Shown here: positions 8,528-17,570 of the stretch, one piece after another | How the letters are laid out: each line of letters begins with the position of its first letter | How positions within the stretch are numbered: the first letter of the stretch is position 1 | DNA from: Flavobacterium gyeonganense | GTDB lineage: Bacteria > Bacteroidota > Bacteroidia > Flavobacteriales > Flavobacteriaceae | Length of the DNA stretch: 64,000 nt | Assembly: GCF_029625295.1 (NCBI RefSeq) | Contig: NZ_CP121112.1 | Coordinates: forward strand, 2,852,001-2,916,000 | Direction: 5' to 3' | Made by a program: the position numbers and the translations under genes | The notes under the pieces: generated by a model | Database searches by the model: none | Seen by the model: only the letters and a program-made list of their open reading frames with translations | What the model was told of the DNA's origin: nothing

Positions 8528-9763
8528 ATGAAAAATAGAATAATCTTTTTAAGTTGCTTCATTTTAATGTATGCATCTTCTTTTTCGCAAAGTATTTCGA
8601 GTTCTCCTTATTCATTGTACGGTTTAGGGAGTTTATATGATGCAGACTATGGGGCTATTCCTGCTATTGGCTCCTCGGGAATTGCATTACCATCAGATGT
8701 TTTTATCAATAATCTGAATCCGGCTTCATTAGGTTATCTACCCCTAAATCATTTTATGTTTGAAGTAGGAGGGAAGGCTATTAATACAACTTTTCAAAGC
8801 AGTTCTAAAACTGAAAAACGCAATAATTTTCAGTTTTCACATATTGCTTTTGCTTTTGCAGTCAATAAAAAATCTGCTTTTAGTGTTAGTTTGCGACCTT
8901 ATTCGAGTGCAACATTCAAAATTTCAGAATTTAAATTGCCTGTAGAAAACAGTTCAGAGTATTACATTTTAAACGCTGATGGATCCGGGGGATTAAATAA
9001 TTTTGATATTTCATACGGATATCGTATCAGTAAAAAATTATCAGCCGGGTTTACAGGAAATGTTCTTTTCGGAAATACTACTGATGAAAGAAGTTATACT
9101 ATCTCAAACTCAATAACGTCGATTAATAAAAAAACAGATTATAGCGGTGTACGTGCAACTTTAGGAGTTCAGTATAAAATTGATTCGACTCTTACTATTG
9201 CATCTACTTTTAAGGCACCTGCCAAAATTAAGGCATCAAAAGTGCAGTCTGTAGAAACTATAAGCAGTTCAAGCCAAAGTGTTATAGAATCAGATGCGGT
9301 ATCAGATACAGATGATTTTTATATGCCTTTGGAAATAGGTTTTGGAGTTAGTAAACGTTTCAAGAATAATCTGAATATGACCCTTGATTATGAAAAAAGC
9401 TTATGGAATGATACCAATCAATCTGAATTATTTGGTGATTTTGTAAATCAGGACCGCTTTGCTTTAGGTTTTACTTATCGAAGAAATAAAAATTTACGAA
9501 GCTATTGGGATGGGGTTCAGTATGGGGCAGGAGTAAATTTTGATACTGGTTACTTGGAAGTTGATGGAAAGAGAGTTAATAATGCTGCAATTTCTATTGG
9601 AGTTTCTTTACCCGTAGACAACACTTTTTCTGCTCTTCATATTTCTTACTCTTACGGTCAGAAAGGCAAAATTGGAGATGGTCTGATAAAGGAAAACTAC
9701 CATAAACTATCACTCAATTTATCATTGGACGGAATCTGGTTCGTCAAGCGAAAAATTGAATAA
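8528..9763 (+). CDS. FadL-like outer membrane barrel protein
   Basis: The 411-residue protein has a signal peptide ending near ASSFSQ and opens SSSPYSLYGLGSL, then ALPSDVFINNLNPASLGYL, which resembles the N-terminal plug region of the OmpP1/FadL group of outer membrane transporters. The rest is alternating strands, ending with SLDGIWFVKRKIE. It starts at the base after the DUF4270 stop, so it is translated with it. Its stop is four bases from that of murI, which converges. A transport role for hydrophobic molecules would fit the FadL resemblance, but that is inference; sequence identity to known members cannot be measured here. Confidence 0.75.
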   Translation: MKNRIIFLSCFILMYASSFSQSISSSPYSLYGLGSLYDADYGAIPAIGSSGIALPSDVFINNLNPASLGYLPLNHFMFEVGGKAINTTFQSSSKTEKRNNFQFSHIAFAFAVNKKSAFSVSLRPYSSATFKISEFKLPVENSSEYYILNADGSGGLNNFDISYGYRISKKLSAGFTGNVLFGNTTDERSYTISNSITSINKKTDYSGVRATLGVQYKIDSTLTIASTFKAPAKIKASKVQSVETISSSSQSVIESDAVSDTDDFYMPLEIGFGVSKRFKNNLNMTLDYEKSLWNDTNQSELFGDFVNQDRFALGFTYRRNKNLRSYWDGVQYGAGVNFDTGYLEVDGKRVNNAAISIGVSLPVDNTFSALHISYSYGQKGKIGDGLIKENYHKLSLNLSLDGIWFVKRKIE

Positions 9764-9767
9764 CAAA

Positions 9768-10544
9768 CTAAAAATCTCTTTCGATGACGTTGTATTTATG
9801 ATCTAAAATTGATTTAAGAACGGCAGGATTTGAGTTGATATAAAATATAGGTTCGATTTGTTCGGCATCTGAAAAACCTACTTTTTCACGCAGTACGTTT
9901 TTCGTTTGTCTGGCCACTGCTTCTCCGGAATCTATAATTTGAATATGTTCCGGCAATATTTTTTTAATCTGCGGAATCAAATACGGATAATGGCTGCAGC
10001 CCAAAACAAGATAATCAATATTAGCCTCAATCATAGGCTGTAAATAAGATTCTAATAACATAGTCATTTCCGGTGAATTGAGATTGCCTTCTTCAATAAG
10101 CTGAACCAGTCCGTAACCTACCTGTTCGATGATTTTTGTGTCATGAAACATTTCGGCAGTCTTATTAAATAACTCACTATTCAGGGTGCCTTTAGTAGCT
10201 AATATGCCTATTACCTGGGTTTTTGAATTATGTGCAGCTGGTTTTATTGCCGGTTCGATTCCTATAAACGGAATGTCGTAATCTGCACGAAGTTCCTGGA
10301 TTGCATTTGTAGTAGCAGTATTACAGGCAACTACAATTAATTTGCAGTTGTTTTCAATTAAAAAATCGACATTTTTTTTACTTAAAGCAACAATTTCTTC
10401 TTTAGTTTTTTGACCATAAGGAGCATTTTTACTGTCTGCTAAATAAATTGTTTTTTCATTTGGAAGTAATTTGTGAATGGCACTCCATATTGAAGTCCCT
10501 CCAATTCCGGAATCAAAAACACCTATAGGATTGTTGTTTGTCAT
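9768..10544 (-). CDS. murI: Glutamate racemase
   Basis: This cytoplasmic enzyme interconverts L- and D-glutamate to supply D-Glu for peptidoglycan. At 258 residues it has the usual length. Family signatures are clear: IGVFDSGIGG at the N-terminus, a first catalytic cysteine in VVACNTATTN and the second in LGCSHYPYL, as well as YLADSKNAPYG. The start at 10544 directly precedes the conserved opening. It lies downstream of the ompH genes on the same strand, but the perfect hairpin at 10749-10780 separates them, so it is likely transcribed on its own. Confidence 0.96.
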   Translation of the reverse strand: MTNNNPIGVFDSGIGGTSIWSAIHKLLPNEKTIYLADSKNAPYGQKTKEEIVALSKKNVDFLIENNCKLIVVACNTATTNAIQELRADYDIPFIGIEPAIKPAAHNSKTQVIGILATKGTLNSELFNKTAEMFHDTKIIEQVGYGLVQLIEEGNLNSPEMTMLLESYLQPMIEANIDYLVLGCSHYPYLIPQIKKILPEHIQIIDSGEAVARQTKNVLREKVGFSDAEQIEPIFYINSNPAVLKSILDHKYNVIERDF

Positions 10545-10748
10545 AAAACAGAAATATATTTTTTTGAGAATCTAAATTCGTACTTTTTATTGGAATTTAA
10601 GCTACATAAATTAGAAAATTATTCCAAAGTAAAATCTCTTTTTGTACAACAAAGATTAAAATATTTCTATATTATTAGGTAGTAGATTAATCTTGGTTTT
10701 ATACAAGTATTAGTAAAAACAATGTATTAAAAATCAATTATTGAAAAC

Positions 10749-10780
10749 AAAAATGGCTCAATTTAAATTGAGCCATTTTT
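10749..10780 (-). terminator. Terminator of the bamA-ompH operon
   Basis: A perfect 16+16 palindrome with AAAAATGGCTCAATTT as one arm sits 20 bases after the ompH stop, with T-runs on both strands. It ends the long minus-strand envelope operon before murI. Confidence 0.9.
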
Positions 10781-10799
10781 GTAATAAGAAATTTGTTTC

Positions 10800-11302
10800 T
10801 TAGAATCCTAAATCTTTTTTAACATCGGCAGTAATGTTTGGACCATCAGCTAATAAAAGAGTTGAACCGTCTAGTACGTATTGGAAACCTTTAGCTTTTC
10901 CAATTTTTTGGATAGAAGCTTTTACTTTTTCCATTAAAGGTTTTACTAAATCAGTTTCTTTTTGCTGCAGCTCTTTTTGAGCATTATCTCTGTAGTCGCC
11001 AATTCTTTTTGCATATCCTGAACTTCTTTAGCGCGCTCAGTATTTACTGCTTCGGTTGCCGTTGTAGATTCAGCGTCATACTTTTTGATTTTTGTTTGAT
11101 ATTCCTCAATCATTTTTTTGTATTCCGCATCATATGTTCCGCTTAATTTTTGTAATTGAGTTTGGGCATCAAGCATAGCAGGCATCTTCGACATAATCTC
11201 GCTAACATCAACATGAGCTGTTTTAGCCTGCGCATTCATTGTATTGTTTGCAGTCAAAATAAGCACTGCAGCAATTACTAAAGTTTTGATTTGTTTCATC
11301 AT
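10800..11302 (-). CDS. OmpH/Skp family periplasmic chaperone, frameshifted as read
   Basis: The N-terminal part has a signal peptide (cleavage after NNTMNAQA), the AHVDVSEIMSKMPAM segment typical of OmpH, and a long charged coiled coil. The frame is lost near 10988-10996: after KELAT the next frame gives YRDNAQKELQQKETDLVK and then the family's C-terminal core (FQYVLDGSTLLLADG, DVKKDLGF). Adding one base gives 167 residues, the normal Skp-like length, and a total divisible by three. Skp-type chaperones hold unfolded outer membrane proteins in the periplasm for the BAM complex, and the gene lies downstream of bamA. The second of two adjacent ompH genes, spaced by 13 bases. The indel is not in a homopolymer of more than two bases, unlike most others here. 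Confidence 0.85.
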
Positions 11303-11315
11303 TTTAAAATATTAA

Positions 11316-12308
11316 TTAATTATTGGTCGTATTTGATTTTTCTGTTTCGGCTTCCTTAGCTTTTTTAGCCGCTTCTCTTTCTTCTAAAATTTTCTTCTTT
11401 TTTTCTTCTAACTCTTTTTTACGCTGTTCATAAAGTTTTTGTCTTTCTTCGGCTTTATTAACTGCAGGTTCAGTTGCTGGAGTTTCTATAGTTGGAGCTT
11501 TTGTCTCAGTTTTTGTAGCTTCAGCTGGTTTTGCAGTTTCAGAAACCGTGCCATTTTTTTTGGCTGCTTTTTCAGCGGCTATAGCATTTCTTTTATCTTC
11601 GTATTCTTTTCGTTTAGCTTCCTGTTCTAATTTTCTATCGGCAACTAATTTTTCTCTTGCTGCCTTTCTTGCATCAAGTGCTTTTTGCCTGTCTGCCATA
11701 GCCGGATTTTCGTCAATCTCGTTTTCAAGATTTTCCTTGGCCTCTTGTTCTTTTAACTGCTTTTTATTGAGTTGCTGTCTCTTTTCTGTTCTGTTTAGGA
11801 TACGGATAACCTGATCACTTATGTCAAATCTTTTAGCCGAAAAAAGCATAGTTAAATCAGATGATTTATCAAAAATAAAATCATAGTTTTTGGCTTCTGC
11901 TATGTCTTGTACAGCAGTAAAAACCTGATCTTGTATCGGTTTTGCCAAAGCTGCTTTTTGATGCATCAAATTTCCGTCAACTCCAAATTGTTTCTGCTGG
12001 TATTCCAGCATCTCATTTTCAAGGAACTTAATTTCTGTTTCTCTTTCCTCAATAAGCTCTTTTGTAAGGAGAGCCTTTTCAGTTTTAAGGTTTTCCTTTA
12101 ATTTATTTATTTCTAACTTTTTGGTTTCGATTTCCTGCTTCCATTTAGTAGCTTTTAAATCTAACTGAGATTTGGCCTCTTTGTAATCAGAAACATTTTC
12201 TAAAATATATTCCATGTCGATGTAGCCAATTCTGGTCGACCTTGTCTGTGCCTCACTTGTATTTGCTACAATCAAGGCTAAAAATATAAATAAAAATTGT
12301 TTTCTCAT
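11316..12308 (-). CDS. OmpH family outer membrane protein with long charged C-terminal extension
   Basis: The 330-residue protein begins with a signal peptide (ending TSEAQ) and an OmpH/Skp domain to about residue 175: RIGYIDMEYILENVSDYKEA, a long coiled coil, then AKNYDFIFDKSSDLTMLF. The rest is an extension of about 150 residues rich in Lys, Glu and Ala, with a central Pro/Thr-rich stretch, predicted as coiled coil and disordered. Ordinary Skp proteins lack this tail. It lies between bamA (39 bases after the bamA stop) and the shorter ompH, in the order found in Flavobacteria. Role: periplasmic chaperone for outer membrane proteins; the use of the tail is unknown. Confidence 0.9.
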   Translation of the reverse strand: MRKQFLFIFLALIVANTSEAQTRSTRIGYIDMEYILENVSDYKEAKSQLDLKATKWKQEIETKKLEINKLKENLKTEKALLTKELIEERETEIKFLENEMLEYQQKQFGVDGNLMHQKAALAKPIQDQVFTAVQDIAEAKNYDFIFDKSSDLTMLFSAKRFDISDQVIRILNRTEKRQQLNKKQLKEQEAKENLENEIDENPAMADRQKALDARKAAREKLVADRKLEQEAKRKEYEDKRNAIAAEKAAKKNGTVSETAKPAEATKTETKAPTIETPATEPAVNKAEERQKLYEQRKKELEEKKKKILEEREAAKKAKEAETEKSNTTNN

Positions 12309-12347
12309 ACATTAACTTTATTTCAGATTTTTAACCAAATATATCTT

Positions 12348-14990
12348 TTAAAATTGCTGTCCAATAATAAAGTGTATTTCCTGGCCATGTGCTTTGGTTT
12401 CGCCTCGCTGAGGATCAAATCCATAACCAAAATCAATACCCAATAAACCAAATGCAGGCATGAATACACGTAAACCAAAACCAGCAGAACGATAAAGATC
12501 GAAAGGGTTATAATTTTTAAACCCGTTATAAGATGCACCTGCTTCTAAAAACGTAAGTGCATAAATAGATGCCGATGGTTTAAGGGTAATTGGATAACGC
12601 AATTCCATGGAGAATTTGTTATAAATGGTTGCTCCAACCTGCTGCCCTGCACTATTTATAGGAGTTAAAGAGTTATTCTCATATCCTCTTAATCCAATGG
12701 TTTCTCTTCCGTCCATAGAGTAGTTCGCCATACCATCTCCACCTAAATAAAAACGTTCAAAAGGAACAATTCCTCTATCCTGATTGTAAGCACCCATGAA
12801 ACCAAATTCGGTTAATGTTCTTAAAACTAATTTTCCATATACTTTATTATACCAGTCTGCTCTAAATTTAATTTTATAATATTCAAGCCAGTTGTATTTT
12901 TCCTGATCTACTTTAGCAGGATCTGCTGCAGCTTCCTGATAAGTACTTACTTTATTTTGATTACTATCTATATAATCGCCAGGATTTACAACTATTTGAT
13001 CACTACCTATATAAGTGGTTGTTGATTTTGCTTTATTTTCTTCTTTCTCTCCTAGTTTTGAATAATCAACCCCATTAAATAATGAATATGGAGGTGTTAC
13101 TTTTGCAGAAACACTAAATTCAGAACCGTAAGTTGGGAATATTGGGTTAAGACCTTTGTTGCTTCTGGTTAATCCAACCGTATAAGCTAAGTTTCTGGAC
13201 GCACCGTTTCCAAAGGTAAATAATCCGGTAAAATAATTATTCAAATCATAATGCTGGTAACTTACAGACTGAGATAACACGAAATAATCATCAGGAACAG
13301 TTAATCTTTTAGCAAGTCCAACTTGTACCGTAAAAATATTAAAGCTTTGATCTTTATTTACATTTCGTCCATAACTGTAATTAAATTGTTTACTATATGA
13401 AATAGACGAACTAAATTGTACCGGTTTTTTACCTCCAAACCAAGGCTCAGAGAATGACACGCTATATGTTTGGAAATAGGTACTTCCTTGTAAACGCAGG
13501 GATACTTTTTGACCATCACCCATAGGTAGTGGTTTGTAGGCTTCTTTTTTAAACATGTTCCTTGCCGAAAAATTATTGAAAGATAATCCTAAAGTTCCTA
13601 TGAAGCCTCCGCCGCCATATCCACCTTGTAATTCTACCTGGCTCGAACCTTTTTCAACTAAATTGTATTCGATGTCTACTGTTCCGGCTGCAGCATCTAC
13701 ATTTTTAAATTTAGGATCAATCGCTTCAGGATCGAAAAACCCTAATTGTCCAATCTCACGAATAGTTCTCACCAATAATTCTTTGCTATATTTTTCACCT
13801 GGTTTAGTTCTTAATTCACGATAGATAACATGATCATTGGTTTTATCATTTCCTACTACTGATATTTTGTTAAAATAAGCAATTGGACCTTCAGTTATTC
13901 TAATTTCAAAGTCAATAGTGTCATTTACGGTTCTTGTTTCTACGGCATTAATGTTAGAAAATAAATAACCATTATTTTGGTAAAGGTTTGTAATATCTTC
14001 GCCGTCAGGTTTAGTTTTGTCTGCAATACGTTTTTCAAGCATTACACCATTATAAGTTTCTCCCTTTTTTATTCCTAAATAACGATTTAGCTGTTGATCT
14101 GAATAAACCGTATTCCCTAAAAATTTAATATTTCCAAAGTAGTATTTGTTTCCTTCTTCCAGGTTAATTTTGATGGCCAACATGTTTTTTTTCTTATTAT
14201 AAGTGACTGAGTCATATATAATACGGGCATCACGATATCCTTTTTCTTTATAGGCGGCAATAACTTTCTCTAAGTCGGTTTTGTATTTTTCAGGAATAAA
14301 TTTCGAAGCTTTCAGGACACGGAGTACGTTTTTTTGTTTGGTGTCTTTCATGGCTCTTCTCAATTGGGTGTCAGTTAGTTGTTTGTTCCCTATAAAGTCA
14401 ATGCTGCTTATTTTTACTTTGTCTCCCTTATCCACGCGGACAAGCATGTTTACATGGTTTCCTGCAGTAGTATCTGGAGTGGTTGTAATGGTAACTTTGG
14501 TGTTGTAAAAACCTTCTTTTTTGTATTTGTTTTCGATGTAGTTTTTTGTTGTAGTGATTAGATTTTCGTTTACGATCTTACTTTTCGTCAGGTTATTGTC
14601 TTTTATTAACCCTTCAACTTTACTTTTCTTAATGCCAACAAATTTTACTTCGTTTAATTTAGGAAGTTCTACTATATTTAAGTCTAAATAAATGCTGTCA
14701 TTTTCAACTTTATTTACATAAAAAGCAATTTCATCAAAAAGACCAAGCTTTCCTAATTTCTTAATTGCCCCGCTAATTTCTTCACCCGGGACAGTAATTT
14801 CCTGACCTTTTTGTAAGCCTGAAAATGTTACAACAGTTTGTTCATTGAAGCTTATTTTACCAACAACAGAAACTTTTGCAAGAATGTATTTTTTCCCCTG
14901 GTCAAAAGGAATTCTTTCTTGTGCTTTGATTTGAGAAAAACTACCCAAAAGAAGTAGGGTAAGTACTATTTGTATTCTATTTTGCAACAC
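12348..14990 (-). CDS. bamA: Outer membrane protein assembly factor BamA
   Basis: BamA is the barrel of the complex that inserts outer membrane proteins. The protein has about 880 residues: signal peptide (LTLLLLGSFSQIKAQ), five POTRA domains to about residue 450 and a 16-strand Omp85 barrel ending HFIIGQQF with C-terminal Phe. The barrel motif R-G-Y/F appears as IGLRGYENNS. A frame open further upstream overlaps uppS, but the signal peptide places the start at GTG 14990 or TTG 14987, eight to eleven bases after the uppS stop; no ATG is available there. It lies in an operon with porG, uppS and ompH genes, which links isoprenoid carrier supply, barrel assembly and chaperones. Confidence 0.95.
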   Translation of the reverse strand: MLQNRIQIVLTLLLLGSFSQIKAQERIPFDQGKKYILAKVSVVGKISFNEQTVVTFSGLQKGQEITVPGEEISGAIKKLGKLGLFDEIAFYVNKVENDSIYLDLNIVELPKLNEVKFVGIKKSKVEGLIKDNNLTKSKIVNENLITTTKNYIENKYKKEGFYNTKVTITTTPDTTAGNHVNMLVRVDKGDKVKISSIDFIGNKQLTDTQLRRAMKDTKQKNVLRVLKASKFIPEKYKTDLEKVIAAYKEKGYRDARIIYDSVTYNKKKNMLAIKINLEEGNKYYFGNIKFLGNTVYSDQQLNRYLGIKKGETYNGVMLEKRIADKTKPDGEDITNLYQNNGYLFSNINAVETRTVNDTIDFEIRITEGPIAYFNKISVVGNDKTNDHVIYRELRTKPGEKYSKELLVRTIREIGQLGFFDPEAIDPKFKNVDAAAGTVDIEYNLVEKGSSQVELQGGYGGGGFIGTLGLSFNNFSARNMFKKEAYKPLPMGDGQKVSLRLQGSTYFQTYSVSFSEPWFGGKKPVQFSSSISYSKQFNYSYGRNVNKDQSFNIFTVQVGLAKRLTVPDDYFVLSQSVSYQHYDLNNYFTGLFTFGNGASRNLAYTVGLTRSNKGLNPIFPTYGSEFSVSAKVTPPYSLFNGVDYSKLGEKEENKAKSTTTYIGSDQIVVNPGDYIDSNQNKVSTYQEAAADPAKVDQEKYNWLEYYKIKFRADWYNKVYGKLVLRTLTEFGFMGAYNQDRGIVPFERFYLGGDGMANYSMDGRETIGLRGYENNSLTPINSAGQQVGATIYNKFSMELRYPITLKPSASIYALTFLEAGASYNGFKNYNPFDLYRSAGFGLRVFMPAFGLLGIDFGYGFDPQRGETKAHGQEIHFIIGQQF

Positions 14991-14997
14991 TAAAATA

Positions 14998-15738
14998 TTA
15001 TTTAATTTGTTCACTGGTTTTTCCAAATCTACGTTCTCTTTTTTGATAACTAATGATAGCCTCATATAAATTTTGTTCTTTAAAGTCAGGCCAGAGCACA
15101 TCAGTAAAATATAATTCTGAATAGGCTATTTGCCAGAGCAGGAAATTACTTATTCTGTGTTCTCCACTTGTTCGTATTAATAAATCTACGTCAGGTAAAT
15201 TTTGCGTGTAAAGATGCTCATTTATAATTGAATCGTCAATACTGTCTAATGAAATTATATTATTTTTAACTTTATCACTGATGAGCCTGACAGCGTTCAC
15301 CAATTCTTCTCTGGATCCGTAACTTAAGGCCAGTGTCAGCGTTAAATGAGTGTTGTTTTTTGTTTTTTCGATAACATCCAACAACTCTTTTTGAGCAGAT
15401 TTCGGCAGTCTGTCAAGATTTCCAATTGCATTCAGTCTGATGTTATTTTCCTGTAAAGTAACAAGCTCTTTTCTTAATGAATTTATAAGAATTTTCATTA
15501 ATGCCTGAACCTCTAATTTAGGGCGATTCCAGTTTTCTGTAGAAAAAGCATACAACGTTAGGTACTCAATGCCAAGTTTAGCGCAAGTTTTAATGGTTTC
15601 TTTAACTGATTTGGTGCCATTTTCATGTCCAAAAGCGCGAAGAAAGCCTTGTTGTTTTGCCCAACGCCCATTCCCGTCCATAATAATGGCAAGATGTTTA
15701 GGTAAATTTTTCTTATCTATAGATTCTAATAAATTCAT
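14998..15738 (-). CDS. uppS: Undecaprenyl diphosphate synthase (isoprenyl transferase)
   Basis: The enzyme joins isopentenyl diphosphate units to farnesyl diphosphate to make the C55 carrier lipid used for peptidoglycan and surface glycans. From ATG 15738 it has 246 residues, the normal length. Signatures: IMDGNGRWAKQ with the catalytic Asp, and LIRTSGEHRISNFLLWQ near the C-terminus. A start 11 codons earlier would run into porG, whose stop is at 15740; the chosen start leaves one base between the two genes. It is followed by bamA after seven bases. Confidence 0.96.
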   Translation of the reverse strand: MNLLESIDKKNLPKHLAIIMDGNGRWAKQQGFLRAFGHENGTKSVKETIKTCAKLGIEYLTLYAFSTENWNRPKLEVQALMKILINSLRKELVTLQENNIRLNAIGNLDRLPKSAQKELLDVIEKTKNNTHLTLTLALSYGSREELVNAVRLISDKVKNNIISLDSIDDSIINEHLYTQNLPDVDLLIRTSGEHRISNFLLWQIAYSELYFTDVLWPDFKEQNLYEAIISYQKRERRFGKTSEQIK

Positions 15739-15739
15739 T

Positions 15740-16424
15740 TTATTCTGCGCAATAGCAAGGTTTTTGTCCAAATGTATATGTTAAAGTTACTCCGGTAAAA
15801 ACATACCAATCGTTATTATTTAAATTCCCAAAACGATTATTCGCAAATGAATCGTCTTTAGGGGTGCTTCCATCTATATTATCTGTAAAAGTATATCGTG
15901 CACCTATTTCCGCAGCTAAGACAAAATCACGACTAATATTTGATTTTATTCCTAATATTATAGGTATGGCAAATGAATTTCCTCCTTTGTCTTTTTTTGT
16001 CACTCCGTTTACTATATGTAATTCATCATATCGAAAATAACTTAAACCGGAAAATACATAGGGAGTTATTTTTAGATCTTCATCATGCAAATTAAAATCA
16101 AAGAAGTTAAATTCTAAACCAGCAGAAAGTTCTTTTACATTATTTTTTAAAACTAAAGCCTCTTTTGTATCTTGATGGTTCTTCAGATTCTCGGTCATTT
16201 CCTGTAATTCTGGATTGCGTGTATGAAAAACGGTACGAATGGCGTGGGCTTTTGTTCCATTTGTACAAAATACCAATAGCAGGCTTTTCAGGTGCAATAT
16301 AAGTAGTGCGCCCAACATCTCCTATAAAGTTACTTCCGCCAAGAAAAACACCAATCTCGTTTATTTGAGCATTAAGTGTGATAAAGGGAAAAAAACATAA
16401 CAATAAATTAAAAAGTTTCTTCAT
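15740..16424 (-). CDS. porG: Type IX secretion outer membrane protein PorG (DUF6089 family), frameshifted as read
   Basis: The N-terminal 90 residues (signal peptide ending LNAQ, then INEIGVFLGGSNFIGDVG, LYKWNKSPRHSYRFSYTQ) and the C-terminal 135 residues (NNVKELSAGLEFNFFDF to VFTGVTLTYTFGQKP) lie in two frames that meet at a T6 run (16143-16148, plus strand). Removing one base joins them as GFSFKNNVKEL, giving 227 residues and a length divisible by three. This is the DUF6089 family, which includes the T9SS barrel protein PorG. It sits between nadK and uppS in the bamA operon. PorG is needed for type IX secretion in species where it was tested; the assignment here is by family resemblance. 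Confidence 0.85.
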
Positions 16425-16596
16425 TTAATTCAAAATTGCGTGCAAATATAATAATTATCAATACGAATCAACGTTCCTTTAGATAAATGTGTCTTTTTTT
16501 AAATTTACAGTATGATTTTGAGACATTTAATGAAGATTCGATATGTGCAAAACGAGAAAGAGTATTAATATCGTATATTTTAATATGTAAAAAAAA

Positions 16597-17484
16597 TTAA
16601 TTCCTTTTATCTTCTCCCCAAAGCAATTTTTTTCTAAGTGTTTTTAAGAAAGTTTCACCCGGAATTTCTACCATTTTGATTTTAAAATCTGTTTTTTTTA
16701 TGGTTAGAACCGATTCGTTTTTGATAGACGCAATTCGGGAATCTAGTGATACTAAATATTGGTCCTCTCTTCCCGAAACACGAAGCTTTATTTCAGTATC
16801 ATCAGGTATAACTAATGGCCTTGCATTCAGATTATGAGGTGCAATAGGGGTAACTACTAAACTTTTTACATCAGGAGTTAATATTGGTCCCCCACAGCTT
16901 AATGAATATCCTGTAGAGCCTGTTGGAGTAGAAAGAATAAGTCCGTCAGCCCAATATGAGTTCAGGTATTCATTATTTAAATAAGTTTCAACAGTAATCA
17001 TTGAAGTGGTATCTTTCCTGCTAACTGTAACTTCATTCATTGCAAAATTTAAATCGTCTTCGATAGCCTCATTTTTCGGCTCGCAAGTCAGGCTTAATAA
17101 AGTTCTTTCTGAGATGGTATAGTTCCTGTCAATTACAAACTGTAAAAAACCATCGATACTATCTTTTGGAACAGTTGCAAGAAAACCTAATCTTCCGGCA
17201 TTGATTCCTAAAATGGGTACACCTGAATTACGAACTAAACTAGCAGCTCTTAAAATAGTTCCGTCGCCTCCGATACTAAGGAGCATTTCAAAACTGTTGT
17301 CAAGTTTTGTTTTTCCCGAGAAAGTTTTATATTCTTTTTTAATTAATTGTTTCTCATAAAGTATTTTCAGAAAGTTTTCTTCAATGACCATTTCGACATT
17401 ATTGTTGTTAAAAAACACAAAAATGTCTTTGATAATAGGTTCGGTACTGTTTTGGTAATACTGTCCGTAAATGGCTACTTTCAT
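16597..17484 (-). CDS. nadK: NAD kinase
   Basis: The cytoplasmic enzyme makes NADP from NAD and ATP. At 295 residues it is of normal length. It shows the GGDGT motif (LLSIGGDGTILRAA), the NAGRLGFL motif, the NE segment (FAMNEVTVSR) and the GSTGYSLSCGGPIL segment around the active site. The start MKVAIYGQ at 17484 is the usual family start. It is followed by porG after 172 bases, and preceded by the CBS protein gene 86 bases upstream on the same strand. Confidence 0.95.
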   Translation of the reverse strand: MKVAIYGQYYQNSTEPIIKDIFVFFNNNNVEMVIEENFLKILYEKQLIKKEYKTFSGKTKLDNSFEMLLSIGGDGTILRAASLVRNSGVPILGINAGRLGFLATVPKDSIDGFLQFVIDRNYTISERTLLSLTCEPKNEAIEDDLNFAMNEVTVSRKDTTSMITVETYLNNEYLNSYWADGLILSTPTGSTGYSLSCGGPILTPDVKSLVVTPIAPHNLNARPLVIPDDTEIKLRVSGREDQYLVSLDSRIASIKNESVLTIKKTDFKIKMVEIPGETFLKTLRKKLLWGEDKRN

Positions 17485-17570
17485 TTTATTGAGTTAGATA
17501 ATGAGAAAATTTGATAATGTGTCAATGTGAAATCATCTTATTGACTCATTTTCTAATTGCCCTATTATAA

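Noticed and set aside
11439..12101. Open frames on the plus strand within ompH, bamA and asmA
   Set aside because: They are mirror images of Lys/Glu- or Ala-rich coding DNA, show no start context and no family likeness.
14991..15101. bamA start upstream at 15101
   Set aside because: It overlaps uppS by about 100 bases and would put charged residues before the signal peptide; GTG or TTG at 14990/14987 fits better.
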